Shown one piece after another: positions 1 through 7,772 of a stretch of DNA of 64,000 nt. The stretch's first letter is position 1. The number at the start of each line of letters is the position of its first letter. The translations under genes were made by a program, and so were the position numbers. The stretch comes from JBMNCQ01 sp049366715. Lineage in GTDB: Bacteria > Bacillota > Peptococcia > Peptococcales > BICA1-8. A model generated the notes under the pieces. The model was not told the origin of the DNA, did not search any database, and saw only the letters and a list, made by a program, of their open reading frames with translations. The DNA is taken from assembly GCA_049366715.1 (NCBI GenBank), contig JBMNCQ010000009.1:153450-217449 (forward strand). The letters run 5' to 3'.

Positions 1-1
1 A

Positions 2-637
2 CCTGAAGCTAAACTTAGGGCCATCAAAGCTTATGGGGCGGAAGTCGTTTTAGTCGGACCGAAATCCAGTGAGAGATTAGAGATGGCCGGCAAAATTTCC
101 CAGGAAATGGGATATGTTTTTATACCGCCCTATGATGATTATGATGTGATAAAAGGGCAGGGAACGATAGCCTTGGAAATATTGGAATGGAGTGAGAACA
201 TCGATAAGATTTTTGTCCCGGTAGGAGGCGGGGGATTACTTTCGGGTATTGCCGCTTGTATTAAAGGGATTAATCCCCGGGTTAAGGTTATTGGAGTTGA
301 GCCTCGGGGAAGCTGCTGTATGTATACCTCACTTAAATCCGGGGCGAGGACGGAAATTTCACCTAACACGATAGCAGACGGATTAAGAACTGTAATACCC
401 GGACAGTTGACTTTCCCTCTGGTCCAAAAATATGTTGATGATCTCATTTTAGTTGAGGAAGCAGAAATAAAACAGGCCATGAAGATCGTTATGGAGAGAA
501 TGAAGGTTATGATCGAACCCAGCGGGGCAGTTTCTGTCGCCGCGGCTTTAAAGGAAGAAGGCAGGGGACTGAAGCTTGTCGCGGTAGTAAGCGGCGGAAA
601 CTTGGATATAATGAGAATATCGGAATTATTCGCTTAA
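2..637 (+). CDS. Threonine/serine dehydratase, C-terminal part (5'-truncated by window edge)
   Basis: PLP-dependent deaminase that would convert threonine to 2-oxobutyrate (or serine to pyruvate) plus ammonia. The frame is open from base 2, so the beginning lies outside the window. The glycine-rich PLP-phosphate loop GGGGLLSG (about 224-247) and the late SGGN motif (about 590-601) are typical of fold-type II dehydratases. The protein stops eleven residues after SGGN, so there is no C-terminal ACT domain. This fits the short catabolic (TdcB-like) form rather than feedback-inhibited IlvA. It could also be a serine/threonine racemase-type relative. A TPR membrane gene follows 27 bases later. Confidence 0.85.
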   Translation, partial: PEAKLRAIKAYGAEVVLVGPKSSERLEMAGKISQEMGYVFIPPYDDYDVIKGQGTIALEILEWSENIDKIFVPVGGGGLLSGIAACIKGINPRVKVIGVEPRGSCCMYTSLKSGARTEISPNTIADGLRTVIPGQLTFPLVQKYVDDLILVEEAEIKQAMKIVMERMKVMIEPSGAVSVAAALKEEGRGLKLVAVVSGGNLDIMRISELFA

Positions 638-664
638 CTATTTCTAAAATTGGAGGAAGAAAAA

Positions 665-1333
665 TTGCGCTATTTTTTTTATTGGTATCTGTTTAGGTTG
701 TTCTTAGGCAACCCATTATTAGCGTTGTTATTAGTTGCCGTCATCTATCTGGTTCTTGACCGCCAATTTATCGGACTGCTGCCGGATATTTTTAAGCCCT
801 TTAAAAGGCGCAGCAGAATAAATACTTTAAAAGAAGAAGTAAAGCTTAATCCGGCAAATGTTAATGCCTATAAAGAATTAGGGCAGATGTATCTGGAAAG
901 TAAAAGGTATCAGGAGGCGATAGATTATTTTGAAAAAGCTCTCAGCAAGCTGGGGGATTATGCAGATGTCCACTTTTACTTAGGTAAAGCATGTTTTTTG
1001 TACGGACAACAGGAAAAAGGTATAGAAGAGCTTCAACAAGCTTTACGGTTAAATAGTAAGGTAGGCTATGGCGAGCCCTATATTTACCTTTTAGACTATT
1101 ACATAGTCAGGGGTAAAGAATCAGCCGGTATTGATGCGTATCTGGAACAAGTAGAACGTTTCGGAACCCCGGAGATTTTATATAAAGCAGGTGACGTATT
1201 ATTAAAACATGGAGATCAAAGGGGCAAAGGTTTATTGAGAGAAGCACTTGCCAATTATAAAGCGATCCCCGGTAATTTTAAAAAGATGCACCGGCGCTGG
1301 GCTTTGCTGGCTAAATTAAAAACTATGCGATAA
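665..1333 (+). CDS. Membrane-anchored tetratricopeptide-repeat protein
   Basis: About 222 residues. A hydrophobic segment covers roughly residues 10-35, followed by a basic stretch and TPR-like helical pairs; the clearest has the pattern of an Asn-Pro start, Ala-Tyr-x-x-Leu-Gly, and a closing Ala-x-x-x-Phe-x-x-Ala-Leu. TPR proteins act as protein-binding scaffolds; the partner is unknown. The start is the TTG at 665, because GGAGGAAG (652-659) lies five bases upstream; the in-frame TTG at 650 would lie inside that ribosome-binding site. It sits between the dehydratase and the acetyltransferase with short gaps, so the three may be co-transcribed. Confidence 0.75.
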   Translation: MRYFFYWYLFRLFLGNPLLALLLVAVIYLVLDRQFIGLLPDIFKPFKRRSRINTLKEEVKLNPANVNAYKELGQMYLESKRYQEAIDYFEKALSKLGDYADVHFYLGKACFLYGQQEKGIEELQQALRLNSKVGYGEPYIYLLDYYIVRGKESAGIDAYLEQVERFGTPEILYKAGDVLLKHGDQRGKGLLREALANYKAIPGNFKKMHRRWALLAKLKTMR

Positions 1334-1347
1334 GAGTGGGAGAGAAG

Positions 1348-1836
1348 ATGTTAATCAGAAAAGCAGTATTAGAGGATTTACCCCAAATTACGGATATCTA
1401 TAATTATGCTGTTTTGAATTTAACAGCTACCTTTGATGAGGAAGAGAAAACAATAACAGAAAGACAGCAATGGTTTGCAACACATCAAGATGAAAGATTT
1501 CCTTTATTAGTAGCGGAGAAAGAGGGAGAAATAGTTGGCTGGGGTTCTCTTTCTCAGTTTAGACCCCGGGCCGGTTACCGTTTTTCCGGAGAAACATCGT
1601 TATATATCCGCCATGACATGTATGGACAAAATATTGGTACTCTCCTTTTAGCTGAATTAATCCGTTTAGGAAGGGAAAATGGTCTCCATTCTTTATTGGG
1701 GATCATTGTTGACAGTAATCTGGCAAGTATTAAGCTGCACAGCAAATTTGGCTTTGAAATAGCCGGCCATTACCGGGAGGCAGGTTTTAAGTTCGGACGC
1801 TGGCTGGATGTCAATGTAATGCAGAAGATGCTGTAA
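1348..1836 (+). CDS. GNAT N-acetyltransferase, phosphinothricin acetyltransferase-like
   Basis: 162-residue acetyl-CoA-dependent N-acetyltransferase. The N-terminus (MLIRKAVLEDLPQITDIYN), the WGSLSQFRPR segment and the C-terminal half (GIIVDSNLASIKLHSKFGF, then a final FGRWLDVNVMQ) match the Pat/YwnH/MnaT subfamily, which acetylates phosphinothricin, methionine sulfone or other small amines. The physiological substrate cannot be read from sequence. ATG 1348 is preceded by GGGAGAG; the upstream GTG at 1336 overlaps that site. It is 14 bases behind the TPR gene and ends just before a strong two-way terminator. Confidence 0.85.
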   Translation: MLIRKAVLEDLPQITDIYNYAVLNLTATFDEEEKTITERQQWFATHQDERFPLLVAEKEGEIVGWGSLSQFRPRAGYRFSGETSLYIRHDMYGQNIGTLLLAELIRLGRENGLHSLLGIIVDSNLASIKLHSKFGFEIAGHYREAGFKFGRWLDVNVMQKML

Positions 1837-1875
1837 ATTAGTGATTGGTTGCTGGTGACTAGTCGTTTAAAAAAA

Positions 1876-1924
1876 ACCGGTATCAGCGGTGAATATTTTA
1901 TCCACCGCTGATACCGGTCTTTTT
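1876..1924. terminator. Bidirectional intrinsic terminator
   Basis: Perfect 16-bp inverted repeat (1876-1891 with 1903-1918) starting ACCGGTATCAGC, an 11-base loop, an A-tract before and a T-tract after. It lies between the convergent acetyltransferase and ECF-component genes and can end transcription from both sides. Confidence 0.9.
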
Positions 1925-1958
1925 AAAGTGCAATGTAAAATTTCCCGCCGGACTGCCG

Positions 1959-2459
1959 TTAAGCTTTTTTGGTTATTGTCAATCCGGCAGTTGCTGTTAA
2001 TAAGCCGTATACTGCTAAGGTAATTAAAGAATCGGCCGTATGATGCAATGCTGTGCCTACTCCCACGACAACTCCCGCTTTGTATAAAGAAAAGCCGAAG
2101 GGAACAACGACTAAAGCTTCTGTAAAAGCATGGATTGGCAGCGTGGCGATTAAGACTGTTTTAAGGGAGTAGCCTTTTTGGAACATATAAGCACCAATGA
2201 CGGCAAAAATAGCATGCATAGCAGCTCTTGCGCCAATTACAGGACCGAGCTTTAAGAAAAAACCAAAAGCAGAACCTGCTCCAACGATAAAGGCTACCAA
2301 AGGGTTTACCGTCATGGCCAGCATTACCGGGACATGCGAGGCCAGCGTCGCACTAAAGGGGGGAATCGTAATACCCAGAAAGCCTCCGAAGGCTAAAGGA
2401 ATAATTAGTGCTAAGGCGGTTAACAAGGCCCCTAAAACTAAATCTTTAACTTTCATCAT
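1959..2459 (-). CDS. Putative ECF transporter S component (vitamin uptake membrane subunit)
   Basis: 166 residues, almost entirely hydrophobic, with about six predicted membrane segments. The start MMKVKDLVLGALLTALAL and the arrangement of short loops resemble substrate-binding S components of energy-coupling-factor transporters. The small size and lone position fit group II ECF systems, where the shared ATPase module is encoded elsewhere. The vitamin is not certain; I see weak resemblance to niacin-type NiaX components. AGGAGG is five bases upstream of the ATG at 2459. A 12-bp perfect palindrome 26 bases upstream may be its operator. Confidence 0.6.
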   Translation of the reverse strand: MMKVKDLVLGALLTALALIIPLAFGGFLGITIPPFSATLASHVPVMLAMTVNPLVAFIVGAGSAFGFFLKLGPVIGARAAMHAIFAVIGAYMFQKGYSLKTVLIATLPIHAFTEALVVVPFGFSLYKAGVVVGVGTALHHTADSLITLAVYGLLTATAGLTITKKA

Positions 2460-2484
2460 AAATTCCTCCTCACTGTCTTTACAT

Positions 2485-2496
2485 CTGTCATGACAG
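2485..2496. promoter_or_regulatory. 12-bp palindrome upstream of the ECF component, candidate operator
   Basis: CTGTCATGACAG is a perfect palindrome located 26-37 bases upstream of the start codon of the minus-strand ECF component. Position and symmetry suggest a repressor site. A TGTC/GACA core is what I recall for niacin-responsive NiaR sites, but I cannot confirm that match here. Confidence 0.35.
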
Positions 2497-2951
2497 CATT
2501 ATACATCAAAAATTAATAATGGTAAAGTATTTTCTGATGATTTGAGTTGATTAATTAAATTAAAAAATAAGGTGTCTGCAGAGTTATATTGACCTCTTCA
2601 ATTAACATGCAAAAATAAATTAGACCCAATTGGTATAAATAACCATTTAGACCTAAAACAAATAAGTATTACGACGCATTTGACTTTAGAAATAATGAGT
2701 GATTGGCCGCAAAGCTTTTATAAACTATTAGAAATTCAAAAAATGAGATATACATAACTGGAATACATGGGGGCGGCAAAGGAATTACTAGCGAAATTAA
2801 AGATGTAGTAAAAAAATTCATTAAGAAAATTTAAAATATCATGCTGCACACTATGTAGATTTAGCGACATAACTGAAAAATAAGTTATATATGGATATTA
2901 GTAGAAAATTACGAAGTGCTGAAATGGTTAGAAAAAACGGAGGATAAAATA
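2497..2951. other. AT-rich gene-poor stretch with a decayed reading frame
   Basis: About 455 bases with no convincing intact gene and clearly lower GC than the flanks. At about 2744-2834 one plus-strand frame reads like protein (ITGIHGGGKGITSEIK) and then stops; upstream of it the frame is interrupted, with a possible continuation in another frame. It looks like the end of a decayed gene, possibly carried in with the neighbouring lipoprotein. Confidence 0.35.
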
Positions 2952-3422
2952 ATGAGACGAAAACTTGCAATAATTGTACTATTTGTAATTGTAGTATTCC
3001 TTACTACATCATGCACAAAACAACAAGAGGAAATCGAAATTTATTCTTTTAGCGGTGAAAATAATACAATAACCATAAATAATGGTTTAATTATTGTAAC
3101 TGATGATTTAGAAAAATTTATTGGTGGAGATTTGACTTTTAAAGGTGAAGAACCGTCAGATGTCAAATACAGTTTTACGAAATTCTATTTTTACAAGGAT
3201 GGGGTTGAAACTACCATTTTAAGTAATTCTGAAAGCATTGAAGGTACCACGAAGGGGACATATATTTCACCAGATATGGGTTCAATAAGTTCAAAAAATT
3301 TATTTTATGGTAATGATTTGGAGCAAATCAAGAAATCGTTAAATTTTTCGGTAAGTGGAATTTTCATGAATGGGAAAAATTTTGAATATAATTTAGTTCT
3401 TGATGTAAAAAAAGCTTATTAA
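2952..3422 (+). CDS. Hypothetical lipoprotein
   Basis: 156 residues, no family recognised. The N-terminus has two arginines, a lysine and a long hydrophobic core ending LTTSC, an acceptable though not ideal lipobox (Thr instead of Leu/Val/Ile at -3). The mature part begins with a charged KQQEE linker and is rich in Ser, Asn and beta-forming residues, so it would be an extracytoplasmic, membrane-tethered protein. ATG 2952 follows GGAGG (2939-2943) by eight bases; the upstream in-frame GTG at 2916 has no such site. Codon use is more AT-rich than in neighbouring genes and both sides are gene-poor, suggesting acquisition by transfer. Confidence 0.6.
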   Translation: MRRKLAIIVLFVIVVFLTTSCTKQQEEIEIYSFSGENNTITINNGLIIVTDDLEKFIGGDLTFKGEEPSDVKYSFTKFYFYKDGVETTILSNSESIEGTTKGTYISPDMGSISSKNLFYGNDLEQIKKSLNFSVSGIFMNGKNFEYNLVLDVKKAY

Positions 3423-4053
3423 ACTAATATTAAGAAAAAAAATTAGTAATGTTTGTAGTTAAGATGTAATTTCCCTAGTCAATAATATAAGCAATTACTT
3501 CATCTATGCTGCACATTTCAACAAAAATACGCAACTAAGTAGTGTATAAGTGATGCTAATTGTAAATTTATAACAACTTGAGCTGAATAAAAATTGAATA
3601 AGTTTATTTTAATTTTCCAATAATTGAGAGAGGGGTACGTTTTTAGGCTAGTATTTTATTGAAATTCGTATAATTCAAACTGAAATTAGTCTATGAGCTA
3701 CGATTTAAAATTTCATTCACATCTGCTTTAACGAATTCATTTGAAACTCGGAATGAGGACATTCCAAAAGCAGGCAGTATTTGTGCAAGCGAAAAAGTAA
3801 TGTCTTTCTTGTAACAAAATTTAATAAATGATATATTAAATATCAAGAAAATTATGCTTTTAGATATATTAAGCTTAGTATTTTTGGTTGCAAAATTTTG
3901 TAGGATTAGCTAGATGAATTTTCTTAGAAACATAGAAAAAACAGCTTAATCTCTGCAAATTTTCAGGACTTATCGCAAATACTAAAGATAGTGTATGGTA
4001 TTTATTCCACTTGAGCTTACTTAAAGTATTGTCAGACTGGACGAGGTAATTTT
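3423..4053. other. AT-rich intergenic region, possible gene remnant on minus strand
   Basis: About 630 bases with no intact gene. On the minus strand a 73-codon frame is open from 3909 down to a stop at 3691-3693. Its last third reads as plausible protein (ILPAFGMSSFRVSNEFVK), but it has no ATG start or ribosome-binding site at its head. I treat it as a fragment of a lost gene, or chance. No promoter could be assigned with confidence for the LysR gene that follows. Confidence 0.35.
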
Positions 4054-4989
4054 ATGCGTTTAGAACAACTGCGTCATCTTATTGAAATTAATAAGCACAG
4101 GTCGATATCCGGTGCTGCGAAAGTACTTCTTATTAGTCAGCCTCAGCTCAGCAATTCTGTTAGGAATCTGGAGGAGGAATTAGGCTATAAGATTTTCCGC
4201 CGCAATAATGACGGCTTGGTTCCCACTAGTCAGGGCAGAGAAGTCGTAGCTTTGGCTCAGGAAATTATTAATTATGTCGGAGAAATAAAGGCCACGTCTG
4301 CTAGCTGTAGTGATTTGACCGGCAGTTTAAACGTCGCGCTGGGGCCGGACATTTTTAATACTTTTGCTTCATTGTTGATTATTGGCTTTCATCAAGGATA
4401 TCCTAATGTTAATTTAATCATTACGGAAGACCCTGCCTTAGAAATAATCGCAAAAGTAACAAAGAGGACCAGCACGCTGGGAATCATGGGATTACCCTAT
4501 GGGGATGCCGGTATAATGTTGAAGTATCTCTTTGACAGCAGGAATCTAGCCTATGAAGAACTTTTTAAATATAATTATGTACTTGTCATGGGTGCAGGGC
4601 ATCCTTTAGCGGTGAAAGACTCTGTCGGACTGTCCGATCTAAAGGAGCTGGTCTTTGTTGATTATCACAAGATTTGCGAAGAATTTCTCAGGCTGGTGGG
4701 TTTCTCGTTAAAAAAGAATCACTTGCTTACTGTTGACAATCGTGAAGTTTTTAAACATATTCTTGCTCTGAATTACGGAGTTAGTGTTTGTCCGGATTTA
4801 TTTGCTTTTAATGAAATCTATTGTGAGCAAGGATTGCTTAACCTGCGGCCCGTTGAAGACATAACGGAAAAATTAGCGGCAACCGTTTACCTTATTTATT
4901 CAAAGGATGAGCCGCTGCCTTTTTTGGCAAAGCAACTTATTAAAGTAGTCAAGAAAGAAATGCAGGATTTGCAGGGCATATGTTTCTAA
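4054..4989 (+). CDS. LysR-family transcriptional regulator (first of tandem pair)
   Basis: 311-residue DNA-binding regulator. Residues 1-60 form the winged helix-turn-helix (MRLEQLRHLIEINKHRSISG, then SQPQLSNSVRNLEEELG and an arginine-rich wing), followed by a ligand-binding domain of two alpha/beta lobes. GAGGTAA precedes the ATG. A paralogue starts 15 bases downstream, so the two are co-transcribed and could form hetero-oligomers or split control of the adjacent sulfotransferase/permease genes. LysR proteins usually activate neighbouring genes on binding a small acidic or aromatic ligand; here a sulfated or sulfonated compound is an inference from context only. Confidence 0.9.
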   Translation: MRLEQLRHLIEINKHRSISGAAKVLLISQPQLSNSVRNLEEELGYKIFRRNNDGLVPTSQGREVVALAQEIINYVGEIKATSASCSDLTGSLNVALGPDIFNTFASLLIIGFHQGYPNVNLIITEDPALEIIAKVTKRTSTLGIMGLPYGDAGIMLKYLFDSRNLAYEELFKYNYVLVMGAGHPLAVKDSVGLSDLKELVFVDYHKICEEFLRLVGFSLKKNHLLTVDNREVFKHILALNYGVSVCPDLFAFNEIYCEQGLLNLRPVEDITEKLAATVYLIYSKDEPLPFLAKQLIKVVKKEMQDLQGICF

Positions 4990-5004
4990 GAAAGGGTAGT
5001 TCTC

Positions 5005-5916
5005 ATGCAGTTAGAGCATCTGGAAAAAATTGTTAAAATCGATGAACATAAATCTTTTTCCAAGGCAGCGAAAGATCTGTTTATCAGTCAACCGTCATTA
5101 AGTGTTGCCGTAAAAACTTTAGAAAAAGAACTGGGGTATAGAATATTTAAACGGGGCAGCAACGGGGTTGAGCCCACCCGGAAAGGGCAGGAGATTCTGG
5201 TGCTGGCTAAAAATATTTTAGAGCTGCAAGGGCAGGCCAAAATGATAATGAACGGAAGACAGAAATTGGTTCGGAGCCTACAGATTGCTCTGCCTCCGGC
5301 TTTGGCCGGTACGATTACCCCCCGGCTTATTTTAAAATTCCGCCGTCTGTATCCCGATGTGCAGTTACATATATTTGATAAACCGCCATACGAAATTGCG
5401 GAGATGATGGTTAAGGGCTTATGCTCAGTCGGCATCATAAGCAGTGAACTAAGTCAAGAAAATGAAATTTTGGAAATGCTGAATAAAAAAAATATCACTT
5501 ACGAGGTTTTTTCGGGAAGCATATATTCCAGACTATTTGTTAATAGCAGGAATCCTCTTGCCTGTAAGGATTCGGTAAATATAAAAGAATTACACGATTT
5601 TACAATTATTTCGTATAAAGATAATTATTTAAAAACATTTGGACGACAAGCAAAGGTTATTACCGTTAATGACTTTGAATTAATAAAAAAATTGCTCAAG
5701 GAAAATTTTGGAGTGGCTGTACTTCCGGAAATTATTGCTATCAATGATTTGTTTATAGAAAAGGGCATAATTAAGGTTATTCCCATTGATGATATGCGGG
5801 CCTTAGGTATAATTTACCTTCTCTATCCCAATAAAGAATTTCTGTCCCGTATCGAAAGTGAATTGATTGATATTCTTAGGGAGTTAACTATTGAACTGAT
5901 GTCTGAGGAAGCATAA
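5005..5916 (+). CDS. LysR-family transcriptional regulator (second of tandem pair)
   Basis: 303 residues. The helix-turn-helix (MQLEHLEKIVKIDEHKSFSK, then SQPSLSVAVKTLEKELGYRI) is clearly paralogous to the preceding gene over the DNA-binding domain, while the effector domain has diverged strongly; the GAGHPLA region of the first protein corresponds to NSRNPLA here. This suggests an old duplication with separate ligands. It ends before a strong terminator, so the regulators form their own unit upstream of the arylsulfotransferase gene. Only a weak ribosome-binding site (AAAGGG) precedes the ATG. Confidence 0.9.
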   Translation: MQLEHLEKIVKIDEHKSFSKAAKDLFISQPSLSVAVKTLEKELGYRIFKRGSNGVEPTRKGQEILVLAKNILELQGQAKMIMNGRQKLVRSLQIALPPALAGTITPRLILKFRRLYPDVQLHIFDKPPYEIAEMMVKGLCSVGIISSELSQENEILEMLNKKNITYEVFSGSIYSRLFVNSRNPLACKDSVNIKELHDFTIISYKDNYLKTFGRQAKVITVNDFELIKKLLKENFGVAVLPEIIAINDLFIEKGIIKVIPIDDMRALGIIYLLYPNKEFLSRIESELIDILRELTIELMSEEA

Positions 5917-5940
5917 TATCTAGCCGGCGCCGGATAAAAT

Positions 5941-5980
5941 AACTAAGACCTGTGAAGGATAAGGTCTTAGTTCTTTTTAT
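5941..5980 (+). terminator. Intrinsic terminator after the LysR pair
   Basis: 11-bp perfect stem (AACTAAGACCT at 5941-5951 with its complement at 5962-5972), followed by CTTTTTATTTT. Confidence 0.85.
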
Positions 5981-6015
5981 TTTCTAAAGACTCCAGGAAG
6001 TTTTTGTGAAAATAA

Positions 6016-6092
6016 TTATGGATTATATATTTTTTCGTATATGAGCTATAAGCAAATCGGTATTATCCATAAGATTTTTTTTGGTATATAAT
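6016..6092 (+). promoter_or_regulatory. Candidate activator-dependent promoter of the arylsulfotransferase gene
   Basis: An inverted repeat TTATGGAT (6016-6023) / ATCCATAA (6065-6072) lies upstream of a good -10 element TATAAT (6087-6092). No -35 box is visible at the right distance. A good -10 with a poor -35 and an upstream repeat is the usual look of a LysR-activated promoter, and two LysR genes lie just upstream. Inference from layout. Confidence 0.35.
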
Positions 6093-6144
6093 CATCAGTG
6101 CATTATGATTTTTATAAAAATTTTTTATTTAAGGAGGTTTTTTT

Positions 6145-7563
6145 ATGGGTCATCCAACGGTTCATCCGGCAGGTGTGACAATTTATAACCCGGAGAAATG
6201 TTTTAACGGCTATACGATATTCCATGCCCAGGAAACGGGCGCGACTTTGATTGATATGAACGGCGGCGTTGTGAATCTCTGGGAAGATTTGCTGGGATTC
6301 CCCAGTGTTTTATTAAAGGGCGGGTATGTGATCGGTAATTTAGGAGAAAGAAATACTAATTTCGGTTTTCAGGATCAGATAGATTTGGTTCAGGTGGATT
6401 GGGACGGCAATATCGTTTGGAAGTTTAACCAATTAGAATATGTCGAAGATCCCGGGGAAGAACCTCAATGGATGGCAAGACAGCACCATGATTTTCAGAG
6501 AGAAGGTAATCCGGTAGGTTATTATGTTCCTGGTATGGAAGCTAAAACTGACGGAGGCAATACCTTGATTTTGTGCCATCACAACCTGTATAATCATGAA
6601 ATTACGGATAAGAATTTACTTGATGATAAAATTATTGAAATTGACTGGCAAGGCAATATTATTTGGGAATGGACTTGTAATGAGCATTTTCATGAATTGG
6701 GGTTCAGTAATGCGGCTAAAAATGCTCTGTTTAGAGACCCGAATCAAACTAAAGGCGGCGCCGACTGGATGCATATCAACTGCATGGCCCCTTTAGGACC
6801 CAATAAGTGGTATGACTCAGGTGACGAACGGTTCCATCCGGATAATATTATATTAGATGGCCGGCAAACCAATATTATGGCCATTATCTCTAAAGAAACA
6901 GGTAAGATTGTTTGGAAGCTGGGACCTTATTTTGGTGATGAAGATGCCCAAAAGATCGGCCCGATTATTGGACAGCATCATACTCATATGATTCCTCAGG
7001 GTCTCCCCGGAGCAGGAAATATTTTGATTTTTGATAATGGCGGCTGGGCCGGTTATGATGTCCCCAATGAATTCTGTTCCACTGGCAATAAAGCCTTGCG
7101 CCGTGATCACTCCCGGGTGCTGGAAATTGATCCCACAACGATGAAGATTGTCTGGCAGTTTACCCCCAGAGAAATGGGGTGTTTGGAACCTTTTCATGCT
7201 TCTCATTTCTATAGCCCCTTTATTAGCAGTGCGCAAAGATTACCCAACGGAAATACTTTAATCACGGAAGGATCTGACGGACGCTTATTAGAAGTGACCG
7301 CTGACCATGAATTGGTCTGGGAATATATTTCTCCTTATTGGGGGCAGATATTTCCGATAAATATGGTCTACCGGGCCTATAGATATCCGTATGATTATGT
7401 TCCCCAGTTGGAAAAGCCGGCAGAAGTGGCAATTGAACGCATTAGTGAAATTGATTTTAGAATGCCGGGGGCTAAAGGTAAAGAACCGCAGAGAAGAGTT
7501 AAAGTAGCCGGTACGAAGGGTTATAAAGAAGTATTCGGATTCTGCGTGCAAACAGAAGAGTAA
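6145..7563 (+). CDS. Arylsulfotransferase (ASST)-family beta-propeller protein
   Basis: 472 residues. Five repeats of the form Asp-x-x-Gly-x-Ile-Val-Trp (near residues 85, 166, 250, 335 and 390) indicate beta-propeller blades like those of aryl-sulfate sulfotransferases. Conserved-looking histidines sit in RQHHDF (113-116), DWMHIN (207-212) and GQHHTHMIPQG (276-286). ASST enzymes move a sulfate group from one phenolic sulfate to another phenol through a sulfohistidine, without PAPS. Unlike the periplasmic E. coli enzyme, no signal peptide is visible, so it appears cytoplasmic. AAGGAGG precedes the ATG. It lies between two LysR genes and an anion permease. It may catalyse a different sulfo-group reaction; the family is sure, the substrate is not. 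Confidence 0.8.
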   Translation: MGHPTVHPAGVTIYNPEKCFNGYTIFHAQETGATLIDMNGGVVNLWEDLLGFPSVLLKGGYVIGNLGERNTNFGFQDQIDLVQVDWDGNIVWKFNQLEYVEDPGEEPQWMARQHHDFQREGNPVGYYVPGMEAKTDGGNTLILCHHNLYNHEITDKNLLDDKIIEIDWQGNIIWEWTCNEHFHELGFSNAAKNALFRDPNQTKGGADWMHINCMAPLGPNKWYDSGDERFHPDNIILDGRQTNIMAIISKETGKIVWKLGPYFGDEDAQKIGPIIGQHHTHMIPQGLPGAGNILIFDNGGWAGYDVPNEFCSTGNKALRRDHSRVLEIDPTTMKIVWQFTPREMGCLEPFHASHFYSPFISSAQRLPNGNTLITEGSDGRLLEVTADHELVWEYISPYWGQIFPINMVYRAYRYPYDYVPQLEKPAEVAIERISEIDFRMPGAKGKEPQRRVKVAGTKGYKEVFGFCVQTEE

Positions 7564-7575
7564 GATAATGAAAAG

Positions 7576-7612
7576 CAGCATATCAACAGGTAATCACCCT
7601 GTTGATATGCTG
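7576..7612 (+). terminator. Strong hairpin after the arylsulfotransferase gene
   Basis: Perfect 15-bp stem (7576-7590 with 7598-7612) and a 7-base loop, followed by AAAATATT rather than a T-tract. It may be a weak terminator or an mRNA-stabilising 3' end that separates expression of the enzyme from the permease. Confidence 0.5.
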
Positions 7613-7678
7613 AAAATATTAAATTACTTTAGCGCCGGCCGGTCAATATCTATAAAAGAGCGTGACCTTCGATACGAT

Positions 7679-7708
7679 TGTGCTAATTTTCACGTTTGGA
7701 TTAGCACA
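7679..7708. promoter_or_regulatory. Inverted repeat before the permease gene, candidate LysR site
   Basis: TGTGCTAAT (7679-7687) and ATTAGCACA (7700-7708) form perfect 9-bp arms 12 bases apart, about 65 bases upstream of the permease start. The spacing and the T..A ends fit a LysR-type box or a transcription-factor operator. Confidence 0.35.
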
Positions 7709-7772
7709 TTGCTGATTGTGCCCTGATATATTCTGCCCATTTGCTATCTATACATTAAAAGGAGGAAAGAAA

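Noticed and set aside
139..480. Minus-strand frame opposite the dehydratase
   Set aside because: It is antisense to a clear PLP-enzyme gene, has no family features and no ribosome-binding site. Similar opposite-strand frames elsewhere (for example 6853-7236 and 37385-37813) were dropped for the same reason.
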